DNA of 64,000 nt, taken from Candidatus Brocadia sp. (lineage in GTDB: Bacteria > Planctomycetota > Brocadiia > Brocadiales > Brocadiaceae). The notes below the pieces were generated by a model. The model was not told where the DNA came from. It searched no databases and saw nothing but the letters and a program-made list of their open reading frames with translations. Location: positions 1-64,000 of the forward strand of contig JABWAQ010000003.1 in the NCBI GenBank assembly GCA_013360945.1, given 5' to 3'. Below, one piece after another: positions 54,350-63,667 of the stretch (its first letter is position 1; each line of letters begins with the position of its first letter). A program made the translations under genes and the position numbers.

Positions 54350-56092
54350 CTAAAAATCCTTGAAATCATCCGTGAGAGGTATTAATTCGTTTCCTGTCCT
54401 GTTTAATACCTTCTCGCCTTGCTTAGGGCCATTTCCGTTCCCCTTATTATACGGCTTTGAGAAGTTTCTGGTTTTATTGATCTGAATTACCTGCTTACTT
54501 CTATTGACGGAGGTATCTTTCCTTGAAAATTGAGATTCCTTTTCGAAATACGTGTGAGGTTGTGATTTATCTGAAGTTTCCAAATTCTCATTAATATTCC
54601 CGATTTCAACAGCCAGTTCGTGTATAATTGTTTTCAGGTTTTCTGCCTGTGAAGATAGTTCTTCACTCGATGATGCCAATTCTTCTGCATTTGCCGCATT
54701 CTGCTGGGTAACCGTATCCACATCTGCGACAGCCCTGGATATTTGAGTTATTCCGTCTGATTGTTCCTGTGAGGCTGCGGCAATTTCACCCGCTAAGTCC
54801 GTTACCTTCTTCGCCTCTGTCACAATTTCTTTCAGATTAGCTGCAAATTTATCGGCAATCTTTGCTGCATTCTCGGTGCTTACTACCCTCGAATTGATCA
54901 ACTCGGCAGTTTCTTTTGAAGCAACAGAACATCGCTGCGCAAGGTTTCGTACTTCCTCTGCTACAACAGCAAATCCTTTACCATGCTCTCCGGCACGTGC
55001 AGCTTCAACGGCAGCATTGAGGGCCAAAAGGTTCGTTTGAAATGCTATTTCATCAATTGATTTGATTATCGAAAGGACTTTATCGTTGCCTGAATTCAGA
55101 TCCCGCATCGTCATCTGTAACGTATCAAGTGCCTCATTGCCGCTTTCCGCGGATGTTCTTGTTTTGATTGCAAGTTGATTTGCTTCTTTGGCATTATCGG
55201 CATTCTTGGTCGTCATAGAAGCCATTTCTTCGATCGAAGCTGAGGTCTCTTCTATGGAAGATGCCTGTTGTGATGCCCCATCTGCAAGCGACTGACTGGA
55301 AGAAGAAATCTGACTTGCGGCCGATGCAACCTCTTCAGCCCCATTCTTTAAATTAAAAACCAGTTTCTTCAATAAAGAGGTAATTCCTCTGGCCAGGAAA
55401 AATACTACAGTTCCTACCACTAGTATGTAAATCCCATTGCCTATAATGTTTACATTTCTATTTGAGGCGATTGCTGCATATATGGAAGACATGGGGACAA
55501 TCACGCTTATCCCACCACGAATGTCACCCACTTTATAATTTTCCATTTGCCTGCCGGTAATATCTTTACCATCTTTCGTTGGGCTTGTCGCAGGGTCGCC
55601 ATGGCACTTCAGGCATGGTTCTTCGATCTTTAGGGGCACCATTAACCGAAATACCTCTGTGCCGTCTTCCAATTTTGCTATTTCTGAAATATCTTTTAAA
55701 CTCGTGTCTTTCTCAAAACTTACTAATTGTTTTACCTCCCACGCATCGGGCTTGTTTGCAGGGTTTCTATATTTCATACTTGTCTGCTTCATCTTGAAGA
55801 TGGTTGACTGACTGAAATATTCAGCAACCTCACGTCCCACAATCGCAGGAATCACCCCCTTGAATTCAAAACCACCTTTGGAGTCCGTATTTATAGACTT
55901 TTGCTTTTCTGCTATGACCTTTCTTGTCGCAATGAGTTGGTCAGCAGCCATTTTAGCCTGTTTTTGTACCTCCGCTAACATCTGGGACTTTTGCTTTTTT
56001 GTATTAATATACGTCAAAATGCTGTTGGAAATTACAACAACTGCCACAATTGTAACAATAAATCTTGTCATCATATTCATTTTACCAATCAT
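54350..56092 (-). CDS. Methyl-accepting chemotaxis protein with haem-c (DUF3365/Tll0287-like) sensor
   Basis: A chemoreceptor of about 580 residues. The N-terminal membrane segment (about 8-28) precedes a periplasmic sensor of the DUF3365 type ([49 protein letters not shown]) that contains one c-type haem site, [11 protein letters not shown] second membrane segment ([20 protein letters not shown]) follows; there is no clear HAMP domain. The cytoplasmic signalling domain has the hairpin tip [20 protein letters not shown] with [14 protein letters not shown]. The protein ends [11 protein letters not shown]. Haem in a receptor suggests sensing of redox state, O2 or NO. ATG 56092 has AAAGGGG upstream. 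Confidence 0.9.
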   Translation of the reverse strand: MIGKMNMMTRFIVTIVAVVVISNSILTYINTKKQKSQMLAEVQKQAKMAADQLIATRKVIAEKQKSINTDSKGGFEFKGVIPAIVGREVAEYFSQSTIFKMKQTSMKYRNPANKPDAWEVKQLVSFEKDTSLKDISEIAKLEDGTEVFRLMVPLKIEEPCLKCHGDPATSPTKDGKDITGRQMENYKVGDIRGGISVIVPMSSIYAAIASNRNVNIIGNGIYILVVGTVVFFLARGITSLLKKLVFNLKNGAEEVASAASQISSSSQSLADGASQQASSIEETSASIEEMASMTTKNADNAKEANQLAIKTRTSAESGNEALDTLQMTMRDLNSGNDKVLSIIKSIDEIAFQTNLLALNAAVEAARAGEHGKGFAVVAEEVRNLAQRCSVASKETAELINSRVVSTENAAKIADKFAANLKEIVTEAKKVTDLAGEIAAASQEQSDGITQISRAVADVDTVTQQNAANAEELASSSEELSSQAENLKTIIHELAVEIGNINENLETSDKSQPHTYFEKESQFSRKDTSVNRSKQVIQINKTRNFSKPYNKGNGNGPKQGEKVLNRTGNELIPLTDDFKDF

Positions 56093-56168
56093 ATTTTCCC
56101 CTTTCGTTTTTCGTTGTGCCATCTTATTGTCAGGTTGTTTAAGTTTTTACGTAATTATTTAGGTTGGC

Positions 56169-56434
56169 AGGTTCAGGGTTCAGGGTTGGTTGTTTTCCTT
56201 TTTCCATAATTCTTAAGATATTTGATAAATCCATGGATGACATCGCGTGTTCTTCCTGCTTGCTCATAGACTTCTTTGAATTCGTAGTTCTGTAGTTTCT
56301 GGCAAATTCTGGTTTTTTCTAAGACGGTATATTTTCCTGGTTAATTCCCGTGCCAGTCGCCAAGGCTAAATATCTTAAAATCTTTCAATCTTCATCTCTC
56401 CAACTCCGAACTTTAAACCCTGAACCCTGAACCT
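56169..56434. mobile_element. Inverted-repeat cassette carrying a decayed four-helix-bundle gene
   Basis: AGGTTCAGGGTTCAGGGTT (56169-56187) and AACCCTGAACCCTGAACCT (56416-56434) are perfect 19-base inverted repeats made of an iterated CAGGGTT word. Between them lies only the four-helix-bundle pseudogene. The cassette is inserted between an mcp gene and cheW, so it is inside the chemotaxis operon. Its design parallels the GxxExxY cassette at 7681-8191. Confidence 0.65.
56173..56395 (-). pseudogene. Decayed four-helix-bundle (S23 / 23S-intervening-sequence type) protein gene
   Basis: From ATG 56395 on the minus strand: MKIERF, stop, DI, stop, PWRLARELTRKIYRLRKNQN. This fits the family opening MKIERFEDIxAWxxARELTRxIY. 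A different frame then gives NYEFKEVYEQAGRTRDVIHG then FIKYLKNYGKRKTTNPEP and a stop, matching the family end (EIYxQAxxTxxxIxGFIKYL). The middle of the protein is missing and the frame is shifted, so it is dead. The stop codon TGA is supplied by the flanking repeat itself. Members of this family are encoded in rRNA intervening sequences and, as Avd, in diversity-generating retroelements. Confidence 0.65.
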
Positions 56435-56465
56435 AATCAGTTACTTGTTATAAAGAACTTTACTA

Positions 56466-56978
56466 TTAACTTACGCTCGTTAAGCTTTCGACCATATTGA
56501 TATCTTCGGCACCCAAGACCTTGTCGATGTCAAGGAGGATTTTTACCTTGTTTTTTATCTTTGCCATACCCAAAAAAATGCCGGTATTGATGCCTTCTCC
56601 AAGATGAGGCGCAGGTTCCATATCATTGCCACTGACATCGAGCACTTCCGAGACTGTGTCTACAAGGACTCCTGTGAGTTTATTTATGACTTCCACGACA
56701 ATAATACATGTTTCCTTTGTATGGTCGATTTCCTGAAATCCAAATTTTAACCTCAGGTCTACTACAGGAATCACTTTGCCACGGAGATTAATTACTCCTT
56801 TCATGTAGCTGGGTGTCTGTGGCACAGGTGTTATATTCATTATGCCTATAATTTCCCTTACTTTGAGTATCTCTATACCATACTCCTCACCACAAAGCAC
56901 AAAGGTCAGATATTTTCCTTCATGCGACAGTGCCTCCGAGTCATCTGTCTTTTTCCCTTTTTCCATTACTGTTTGCAT
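56466..56978 (-). CDS. cheW: Chemotaxis coupling protein CheW
   Basis: Links chemoreceptors to CheA. The 170-residue product has the CheW SH3-like double barrel: LTFVLCGEEYGIEILKVREI, ITPVPQTPSYMKGVINLRGK and VIPVVDLRLKFGF, followed by GVLVDTVSEVLDV and KILLDIDKVLG. About 20 extra residues are present at the N-terminus (MQTVMEKGKKTDDSEALSHE). AAAGGAGGA precedes the ATG. It sits between the two receptor genes; the insertion cassette follows it. Confidence 0.94.
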   Translation of the reverse strand: MQTVMEKGKKTDDSEALSHEGKYLTFVLCGEEYGIEILKVREIIGIMNITPVPQTPSYMKGVINLRGKVIPVVDLRLKFGFQEIDHTKETCIIVVEVINKLTGVLVDTVSEVLDVSGNDMEPAPHLGEGINTGIFLGMAKIKNKVKILLDIDKVLGAEDINMVESLTSVS

Positions 56979-57113
56979 ATAATCCTCCTTTGCCCGTTAA
57001 TTTAACATATAAATGCAATTAGTCACTGCGAATGAAAAGTTGCATTGTTGCTGGCAGAAGCCCGCCCCTGCCGGCGGTCACCATCAGGGGCCGGCTCCTA
57101 ACTGACCCCATCC

Positions 57114-59267
57114 TTAAAAATCTTTAAATTCATCATCCGACATGGGGATTAGACGATTAGACTCGGCAGCCGACACGGCATGCTTCTTCTCGTTCTCCTC
57201 TCGCAAAGATTCGTCCAGTACTCTGCGCCTGTGCTCACTACTATCGTCGTTTTTGGTTCCTCTTGGACTATTGTGTTCCGGCTTTTTTCGAACAGAAAAG
57301 GTTCTTTTCCTTGAAGGAGAATATACTTCTTTTTTTGTTACTTGAACGCCTTCCTTCATTGAAATCCCCGCATTTTCTTTACCTGTGCCGACCTCTCTGG
57401 CGATTCTATCCACAAGTGCCTTCAGACTTTCTGCCTGTGCTGAGAGTTCCTCACTGGACGATGCCGTTTCTTCTGCATTTGCAGCGTTTTGCTGGGTAAC
57501 CTGATCCATCTGGGCAATGGCCCTGGATATCTGGCCTATTCCATCCGACTGTTCGTTCGAAGCATTCGTAATCTCATTTACAAGATCGGTAACCTTCTTT
57601 GCCTTCGTAACAATGTCTTTGAGGATTTCGCTTGATTGTTTAACAAGGTCTGTGCCTGAATTGACCTTCTTTGCACTATCTTCAATCAGCTGGGTAATGT
57701 CTTTCGCTGCGCTGGCACATCTCTGTGCAAGATTTCGTACTTCTTCTGCTACGACCGCAAAGCCTTTACCATGTTCCCCTGCCCTCGCAGCTTCCACGGC
57801 AGCGTTGAGCGCCAGGAGGTTGGTCTGAAAGGCAATGCCATCGATAACCTTGATAATGCTTACGATGTTGTTACTGCTTTCATTGATTTCCTGCATCGAG
57901 TCGTTTACCTTCGTAATCGATTCGTTGCCTGTCTGTGCAGAATGGTAGCAAGAGGTTGCCAGTTCGGATGCCTTATGGGCATTCTCTGCATTCTGTTTGG
58001 TCATGGAAGACATCTCTTCCATGGATGACGAGGTTTCTTCAATTGAGGCGGCCTGTTCTGACGCCCCCTGGGCGAGGCTCTGGCTTGATGATGATATCTG
58101 TTCCGAAGCGGAGGCTACCTGTGAGGAACTCTCAGTCAGATCATACAGAAGTGAACGGAAAAGCCCCGATATCTTGCTCGTAATCTTGACGACAAGAATA
58201 CCTAATCCAGCTACAAAGCCAACTGAAAAGATTCCAATAATAATCATCCATTTTCGTAAATCATCAATAGCCCTGAACGCCTCTGCCTTGTCGATCTCAG
58301 CTATAATTGACCAATTCATGCCAAGTATATTGAATGGCATGTACGCACTCAAAACAGGTACGCCGCGATAATCTTTTATGATTTTGCAATCGACCTTACC
58401 TGCAATGGCCTCTTTTACCGCCTCTGTATCTACCTTACTGACCAAAACAGTGGATTTTTCTGAGAATCTTGAATTGGAACGCATCAATTTATCTGTACCT
58501 ACCAGATAGGTTTCTCCCGTTTCGCCTAAACCTGAGCGTTCTTGCATGACGGTATCAATCTTATTAATTGGCATCTGGAAGATGACGGCGCCAATTTTTT
58601 GACTACCATCATACACAGGACATGCAATAAAAGAAGCAGGGTCTCCATTTGAAGGGGCATAGGATTCGAAATCTACTAATTTAGCAACTTTGTCATGAGC
58701 ATTTACTGAATTAATTTCTTTAAATAATCTTGCTATATTTGTTGTATTGTATGTTCCTGATACCAAATTTGAACCGTAGTCTAATTCCTTGAAAACGGTA
58801 TAAAGGACATCTCCATTCTCCGTATCTACAAGGAAGATGTCGTAATATCCATATCCTTCGAGAATACTTTTGAAGAATGGGTGAATACGGGCATGTATTT
58901 TACTGTAATTACTGCCATCCTGTGCATCAACATATTCCAGCTTTTTGCCGGCAGGAAATGGGTTCCTGGTGATATACAGATCTCGTATCTTTTCAGCCCC
59001 TGATTCGCGAAAAGCAACTTTAAACTCCTTTATTGTGCTGATGACTATGGGACTATTTGCCAGTTGATATATATTCGCTTCTCTTTCATGAAACCAGTCT
59101 TCTATTGTTGCTTTTTTGGCGTCTCTTATACTTATCAATTGATTAAATGCCCGTTCTTCCAATGCCTTACTGGAGCGATAATAACTCCATATTCCACTAA
59201 TAATCAAAGGCACTAAACCACCGATGATAAATAATGAGATAATCTTTGTGCTTAAATTCACTTTCAT
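57114..59267 (-). CDS. Methyl-accepting chemotaxis protein with periplasmic dCache-type sensor
   Basis: A 717-residue transmembrane receptor. Membrane segments flank a large periplasmic domain (about 10-28 and 338-362). The sensor has double-Cache features ([60 protein letters not shown]-like [19 protein letters not shown]), which bind small organic ligands in other bacteria. There is no obvious HAMP domain. The cytoplasmic domain has the signalling tip [20 protein letters not shown] and [17 protein letters not shown], nearly identical to the haem receptor. The protein ends [22 protein letters not shown] precedes the ATG. Confidence 0.92.
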   Translation of the reverse strand: MKVNLSTKIISLFIIGGLVPLIISGIWSYYRSSKALEERAFNQLISIRDAKKATIEDWFHEREANIYQLANSPIVISTIKEFKVAFRESGAEKIRDLYITRNPFPAGKKLEYVDAQDGSNYSKIHARIHPFFKSILEGYGYYDIFLVDTENGDVLYTVFKELDYGSNLVSGTYNTTNIARLFKEINSVNAHDKVAKLVDFESYAPSNGDPASFIACPVYDGSQKIGAVIFQMPINKIDTVMQERSGLGETGETYLVGTDKLMRSNSRFSEKSTVLVSKVDTEAVKEAIAGKVDCKIIKDYRGVPVLSAYMPFNILGMNWSIIAEIDKAEAFRAIDDLRKWMIIIGIFSVGFVAGLGILVVKITSKISGLFRSLLYDLTESSSQVASASEQISSSSQSLAQGASEQAASIEETSSSMEEMSSMTKQNAENAHKASELATSCYHSAQTGNESITKVNDSMQEINESSNNIVSIIKVIDGIAFQTNLLALNAAVEAARAGEHGKGFAVVAEEVRNLAQRCASAAKDITQLIEDSAKKVNSGTDLVKQSSEILKDIVTKAKKVTDLVNEITNASNEQSDGIGQISRAIAQMDQVTQQNAANAEETASSSEELSAQAESLKALVDRIAREVGTGKENAGISMKEGVQVTKKEVYSPSRKRTFSVRKKPEHNSPRGTKNDDSSEHRRRVLDESLREENEKKHAVSAAESNRLIPMSDDEFKDF

Positions 59268-59428
59268 GCGATTCTCCCCCGTTTGATAGACAATGATATA
59301 ACGACTTGTATGTAATCTGAGAGTCTCAATTGTCTTTGTTGTGCAACACCTCCTTCCCAGAGTTTATTCGATGGAATAGTATTAAAAGGGTGCATTCCCG
59401 ATTTTTTGTAAATCTGGTTAACCTGGTA

Positions 59429-59493
59429 GGGTGGGCATCGCCCACCAGACATCTCGTTCACGTTGCCTATTTTTTGGTGGGCGATGCCCACCC
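59429..59493. repeat. Dispersed inverted repeat with self-palindromic arms
   Basis: GGGTGGGCATCGCCCACCA (59429-59447) and TGGTGGGCGATGCCCACCC (59475-59493) are perfect reverse complements, and each arm is itself a near-palindrome. It sits between cheA and the dCache receptor gene. The rest of the 59268-59570 gap shows no gene; GCATTCCCGATTTTTTGT (59391-59408) matches the terminator stretch at 13196-13213. Confidence 0.6.
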
Positions 59494-59570
59494 AACTCCA
59501 TATGGCAAGGCACGCCTTGCCGCTACAATTTTATACGATATACCCGGTTAAGCAGCCTTTGAGAGATCAG

Positions 59571-61376
59571 CTAATTCAACGCCATGCTCATAATGCCTCC
59601 GACATCCAGGATAAGGCCTATGTGTCCGTCTCCAAGTATTGCACTGCCGGATATGCCTCTAATATTGCCGAATTGCTCTCCTAAACTCTTAATGACTATC
59701 TGCTGTTGACCCAGGAGGTCATCGACAAGAATTCCACACCTCCGTCCTTCACCTTCAACGATCATGATGAGGGCTTCCCACGGATTAATCTTTCTTGGTT
59801 TAACGTTGTACAAGTTGTGGAGCCGCACTATGGGCAGTAATTTACCTCGTACGTTAATCAATTCTCCCCGCTTCTGGACGGTAGAAACGTCTTCCTGTTT
59901 TGGACGGATGGATTCTTCAATAGAAAGCATGGGGACGATGTATTTTTCTGTGCCAACCTGGACAATCATGCCATCGATAATGGCCAGAGTAAGAGGTAGT
60001 TTAATGGATATTTTAGTGCCTTTTCCTTCTGTGGTAGATATCTCCACCTTGCCGCGTAAGCGCTCAACATTCTTTTTCACAACGTCCATGCCTACACCGC
60101 GTCCTGAAACGTCAGTTACCTTTTCTGCTGTAGAGAACCCGGCGGCAAAGATGAGATTATAAATTTGTTGATCAGAGAGGGGATCATTTTCCTCTATCAA
60201 TCCTTTTTCAATGGCCTTCTTCAAAATCTTTTCTTTGCAAAGGCCTTTGCCATCGTCTTCTATTTCGATAACGATATTACCACCGCGGTGGAAGGCATTT
60301 AATCGCACAAGACCTTCTATCGCTTTTCCTTTGACTATCCGCTCCTCCTGCGGCTCAATCCCATGGTCGATTGAGTTTCTGATAATATGTACCAGCGGGT
60401 CGCCGATCTCTTCGATTACTGTCTTATCCAGTTCTGTGTCTTCACCGGAAATTTCCAACCGTACTTTCTTGCCAACCTTTGCAGAAACATCGCGCACGAG
60501 TCTTGCCATTTTTTGGAATGTTGATTTTAGAGGTACCATCCTCATGCACATGACCTGATCCTGTACATCCTTGACAATCTTGTTAAGATGCGAAAGGTTC
60601 TTGTTTACGCCGTTATGGGTGTTTCCTAATGTCTCACTAATAAGGGCGTTGGCTATTACCAGTTCACCAACGAGGTTAACGAGGTTATCCAGCTTTTGGG
60701 TATCCACTTTAACCGTTTCTGAAGATGGCTTGCCCATTATGGATTGAACCTTGAGTGCGTTGGTAATCTTTTCCGTCGTGGTTATTCCTTTTTCAACTAA
60801 TATTTCACCCAGTCGCTTCCCTTGTTCCTGCTCCTGTTCTTGTAAGGCTGTTTCCAACTGATCTTTGCTAATATCGCCTTTTTCCAATAATATTTCCCCA
60901 AGATATTTTTCTTTTGGAGAATTGCCTTGAGTATCTGTTTGTTGAACCGGGTTTTGACTGTGACCCAGAATGATAGATATCTTTGATAAAAGTGGATGAT
61001 AATCAATCACCTCTAAGGGGGTATTCTTGTTATCGACCTGCTTTGCTATGGCTTCTCTCAGTTTTTTTAGTATGTCAACACCTTCGTACAGTATTTCAAT
61101 AATCTCCAGCGTGATCTTTATTTTAGCCTTTCTTGCTTCGTCAAGAAGGGTCTCTAATTCATGACTTACCTTACCGATATCTTTCAGGCCCAAAAAACCC
61201 GCACTGCCTTTCATGCTGTGAATCGGACGAAATATGCTGTTAATCATATCGATATTTTCCGGATTTTCTTCTAACTGCAATATCCTGGATTCGACATCAT
61301 CAAGGTGATCATTAGATTCGACAAGGAATTCCTTAACAATTCCAATATCGTCCATAAAGTTTACATGGGTTTCCAT
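59571..61376 (-). CDS. cheA: Chemotaxis histidine kinase CheA with MshEN/GspE-N-like insert
   Basis: Central kinase of the pathway, 601 residues. P1 (HPt) at about 10-115 has the phospho-His in FRPIHSMKGSAGFLG. Where CheA normally has a P2 CheY-binding domain there are two tandem copies of a GspE/MshE N-terminal-type motif: LGEILLEKGDISKDQLETAL and LGEILVEKGITTTEKITNAL at about 155-210. P3 (dimer), P4 ATPase (HIIRNSIDHGIE, EIEDDGKG, GRGVGMDVVKKNVE, GTKISIKLPLTLA) and P5 CheW-like domain (about 470-600) are complete. GAGGA lies 8 bases before the ATG. MshEN domains can bind c-di-GMP; whether this one does is untested. Confidence 0.92.
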   Translation of the reverse strand: METHVNFMDDIGIVKEFLVESNDHLDDVESRILQLEENPENIDMINSIFRPIHSMKGSAGFLGLKDIGKVSHELETLLDEARKAKIKITLEIIEILYEGVDILKKLREAIAKQVDNKNTPLEVIDYHPLLSKISIILGHSQNPVQQTDTQGNSPKEKYLGEILLEKGDISKDQLETALQEQEQEQGKRLGEILVEKGITTTEKITNALKVQSIMGKPSSETVKVDTQKLDNLVNLVGELVIANALISETLGNTHNGVNKNLSHLNKIVKDVQDQVMCMRMVPLKSTFQKMARLVRDVSAKVGKKVRLEISGEDTELDKTVIEEIGDPLVHIIRNSIDHGIEPQEERIVKGKAIEGLVRLNAFHRGGNIVIEIEDDGKGLCKEKILKKAIEKGLIEENDPLSDQQIYNLIFAAGFSTAEKVTDVSGRGVGMDVVKKNVERLRGKVEISTTEGKGTKISIKLPLTLAIIDGMIVQVGTEKYIVPMLSIEESIRPKQEDVSTVQKRGELINVRGKLLPIVRLHNLYNVKPRKINPWEALIMIVEGEGRRCGILVDDLLGQQQIVIKSLGEQFGNIRGISGSAILGDGHIGLILDVGGIMSMALN

Positions 61377-61533
61377 ATTTATATCCTCAATTGATAAGTT
61401 TTAAAGACAATCCACAGATTACAAAAGTGTGAATATGAAGAATAAACCCGATCATCAGTGGATTCTGTGTTCTATTTTTAGTTGTGGCTACGTTATGTTG
61501 TGAAATCTGCGATTTCATCGGATTAAAGGAATA

Positions 61534-61669
61534 CCGTAACAATTTAGTTTTTTGAAATATTTCAACAAAAACAACGTATTACCTGCTATGTAGGAGTAGG
61601 TTTGAAACCTGCCCCTACAAGACATGATTATTCATAGAGAGAATTTTTCAAAAAACTAAATTGTTACGG
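61534..61669. mobile_element. MITE-like element with perfect 24-bp terminal inverted repeats
   Basis: The ends 61534-61557 and 61646-61669 are perfect reverse complements over 24 bases (beginning CCGTAACAATTTAGTTTTTT). The four bases AATA lie directly outside each end (61530-61533 and 61670-61673), a candidate target duplication. Inside is a second palindrome, GTAGGAGTAGGTTT with AAACCTGCCCCTAC (61590-61618). No coding; it accounts for most of the gap between the CheX-like/REC gene and cheA. Confidence 0.7.
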
Positions 61670-61679
61670 AATACCTTAA

Positions 61680-62684
61680 TTAGCAATTTAACAGTACGCT
61701 ATTGTTTATTAAGTGTTTGTTAATTTTTTCAATTAGTTTTTGTCGTGTAAAAGGCTTTACAAGAAAATCTATAGCGCCAGCACGAATAGCTTTTATTACA
61801 TTTTCCTGTGTCGGAGCAGCGGAACATATTATGATCGGTATCGTATTGGACATGGCATTCCGTTTAATTCGTTCGCAGAGTGTTATTCCATCGAGACCGG
61901 GCATATAAATATCCATTAACACGAGGTCAATACGGCCCTTTTGAAGTAGAGAGAGCGCACTATTTGGATTGTCTGTAACCAGAACTTTATATTCACTACT
62001 CAAAATTTTTTTAACGATTCGCAGATCCGTGTTTGAATCGTCTACAGCCAGTATCGTGCCTTTGAATTGTTTACTATGGTCTTCTATGGCCTCGCAAAAA
62101 AACTCTTCGCCAACGAGCTTAGACACGCATAATATGAATTGACCGTCATCAAAACCGAGAATTCGCATGGTGACAGCGAGGACAAGACATTCTTCATTCA
62201 AAACTTCTTCACTGAGTACGGTATTCATATTTTCTTTGTTTATTAACACGGTGCCGGTTAATTTCAGGTGGATAGGTTTTGGCAGCTTAGGTCTTAATTC
62301 GTTATCCAACATGCCACAAACCTGATTCGTAAATTCTTTAAATGCGTCTGCACAATCATCATCAAAGACACCTTTGCCTGCATTTTCTCGTATTGCAGCA
62401 TCTTCCATGGTCAGCAAGAGACTGCCAATCGTGATAGCCTCCTTTATGGTAAGGATTAAATACATTTCCCCCTCGTAAAATTCTTCGATCGCAAATTTTG
62501 CCAGTACATAATTCGTGTCAGCCTTTTCGATAAATGAGTGCAGTGTCGTGCAGTGCAATACCGGATTTGTCAGAAAAAATTGTTTGTTCGTTAGTTTACC
62601 GCAATCGGTACAAATCCGTGGAAATGTACTTACCAAGGTTTCCTCGAGTTTAGATGATGTCTTTTTGTTCAGGGGGTTTTCCAT
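61680..62684 (-). CDS. CheX-like domain fused to a response-regulator receiver
   Basis: A protein of about 334 residues with a rare order. Residues 10 to about 195 resemble the CheC/CheX/FliY fold: DDDCADAFKEFTNQVCGMLD near 105-124 carries E..N spacing as in the CheX phosphatase motif, and LSEEVLNEECLVLAVTMRIL follows. The N-terminal part has two Cys pairs (CTDCGKL) possibly binding metal. A receiver domain at about 210-330 ends the protein: TILAVDDSNTDLRIVKKI, phospho-Asp DLVLMDIYMPGLDG, and DFLVKPFTRQKL. I infer that it may dephosphorylate itself or CheY. ATG 62684 is 7 bases after the cheX stop; a GTG at 62738 is also in frame. Confidence 0.75.
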   Translation of the reverse strand: MENPLNKKTSSKLEETLVSTFPRICTDCGKLTNKQFFLTNPVLHCTTLHSFIEKADTNYVLAKFAIEEFYEGEMYLILTIKEAITIGSLLLTMEDAAIRENAGKGVFDDDCADAFKEFTNQVCGMLDNELRPKLPKPIHLKLTGTVLINKENMNTVLSEEVLNEECLVLAVTMRILGFDDGQFILCVSKLVGEEFFCEAIEDHSKQFKGTILAVDDSNTDLRIVKKILSSEYKVLVTDNPNSALSLLQKGRIDLVLMDIYMPGLDGITLCERIKRNAMSNTIPIIICSAAPTQENVIKAIRAGAIDFLVKPFTRQKLIEKINKHLINNSVLLNC

Positions 62685-62691
62685 TGATGAT

Positions 62692-63219
62692 CTATTTATT
62701 TGATTCTCTGAGTAATAAACCGATGTTAAACTTTTCACTATTGGATGTAAAAGGTGTCATGAGCCAGGGATCTTTGCTAAAACAAGAAAGTGCGGTTTCA
62801 GCTACAGCAGGGTGATTATTCACGGAGGTAATTGAAAGTCCCTCCCCTGCAATTACAATTGGAATGGAGAGATACATATCGCCGCATTGAGCAATTAGTT
62901 TTGTCTTTACATTTCCTGCAATCATGTTAGTTACCTCACCGATCGCATCTTTTACCTCGTTCGAAAAATTGGTCAGTTCTGTCATTAACATGTTTGATGC
63001 AACCTTTAATGCAAATTTTTTTGAGCAAAATAGGGCAATCACACCATGATATTTGCCGGTGAAACTCACTATGCCAATTACATCCGTTCTTATTTGAGTT
63101 TCGTCGATTAACGCAGCGGTGTCATGCTTTAAATCCATCATAATCATCGTTTCAAAGAGTGTTTTTGTAGACTCGGTAATGTCTAATGCGACAGTTTCCA
63201 TCATACTTTCTAACGACAT
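62692..63219 (-). CDS. cheX: CheX-type CheY-P phosphatase
   Basis: A 175-residue CheX family protein that hydrolyses CheY-P. The single active motif is NEVKDAIGEVTNMIAGNVKT at about 86-105 (E-x2-N). RTDVIGIVSFTGKYHGVIAL and SIPIVIAGEGLSI complete the fold. AGGAGAG precedes the ATG. It follows cheY by about 70 bases and has no cheZ partner; CheX and CheC together replace CheZ here. Confidence 0.9.
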   Translation of the reverse strand: MSLESMMETVALDITESTKTLFETMIMMDLKHDTAALIDETQIRTDVIGIVSFTGKYHGVIALFCSKKFALKVASNMLMTELTNFSNEVKDAIGEVTNMIAGNVKTKLIAQCGDMYLSIPIVIAGEGLSITSVNNHPAVAETALSCFSKDPWLMTPFTSNSEKFNIGLLLRESNK

Positions 63220-63289
63220 GATATATTCTCTCCTTTTCTTTATCAGAGTTTTAGAACCTTCAAAGTACGTATAAAAAGCTATGTGGCTA

Positions 63290-63667
63290 CTATTTTACGA
63301 GTAAAAAATTCCCTAATTTGGACTTTAATTGCTCAGGTGTAAACGGCTTTGTCAGGTAACCATTGGCGCCGCTGTTTTTGGCCTCTTCAACCTTTGCCTC
63401 GCTGCCTTCCGTAGTTACCATTACGATAGGTATATTGCTCTTTTGCCCGGATCCTCTCATGGCCTTAACGAAATCTATTCCTGTCATATTTGGCATATTC
63501 CAGTCGCAGAGGATTAAATCGATATTATTGGAAGCGGCTTTTTCAAGACCTTCCCTTCCGTCACCAGCTTCGACAAATTCATCCACCAACAGACCAGATT
63601 GTTGAATATTCCTTTGTATAATCTTCCTCATGACAGCCGAATCATCGATTATCAATACTTTTGGCAT
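63290..63667 (-). CDS. cheY: Chemotaxis response regulator CheY
   Basis: A 125-residue single-domain receiver, the first chemotaxis protein of the operon. LIIDDSAVMRKIIQRNI, phospho-Asp in DLILCDWNMPNMTGIDF, Thr in IVMVTTEG and Lys in GYLTKPFTPEQL are classical CheY features. ATG 63667 has GGAGG 8 bases upstream. The start is inside the 3' end of the HTH gene (26-base overlap), so its translation is likely coupled to that gene. The DW-x-MP sequence after the phospho-Asp is typical of motility CheY proteins that bind FliM. Confidence 0.94.
   Translation of the reverse strand: MPKVLIIDDSAVMRKIIQRNIQQSGLLVDEFVEAGDGREGLEKAASNNIDLILCDWNMPNMTGIDFVKAMRGSGQKSNIPIVMVTTEGSEAKVEEAKNSGANGYLTKPFTPEQLKSKLGNFLLVK

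Noticed and set aside
56173-56395. Four-helix-bundle remnant as Avd of a diversity-generating retroelement
   Set aside because: No reverse transcriptase, template repeat or variable repeat is in the window.
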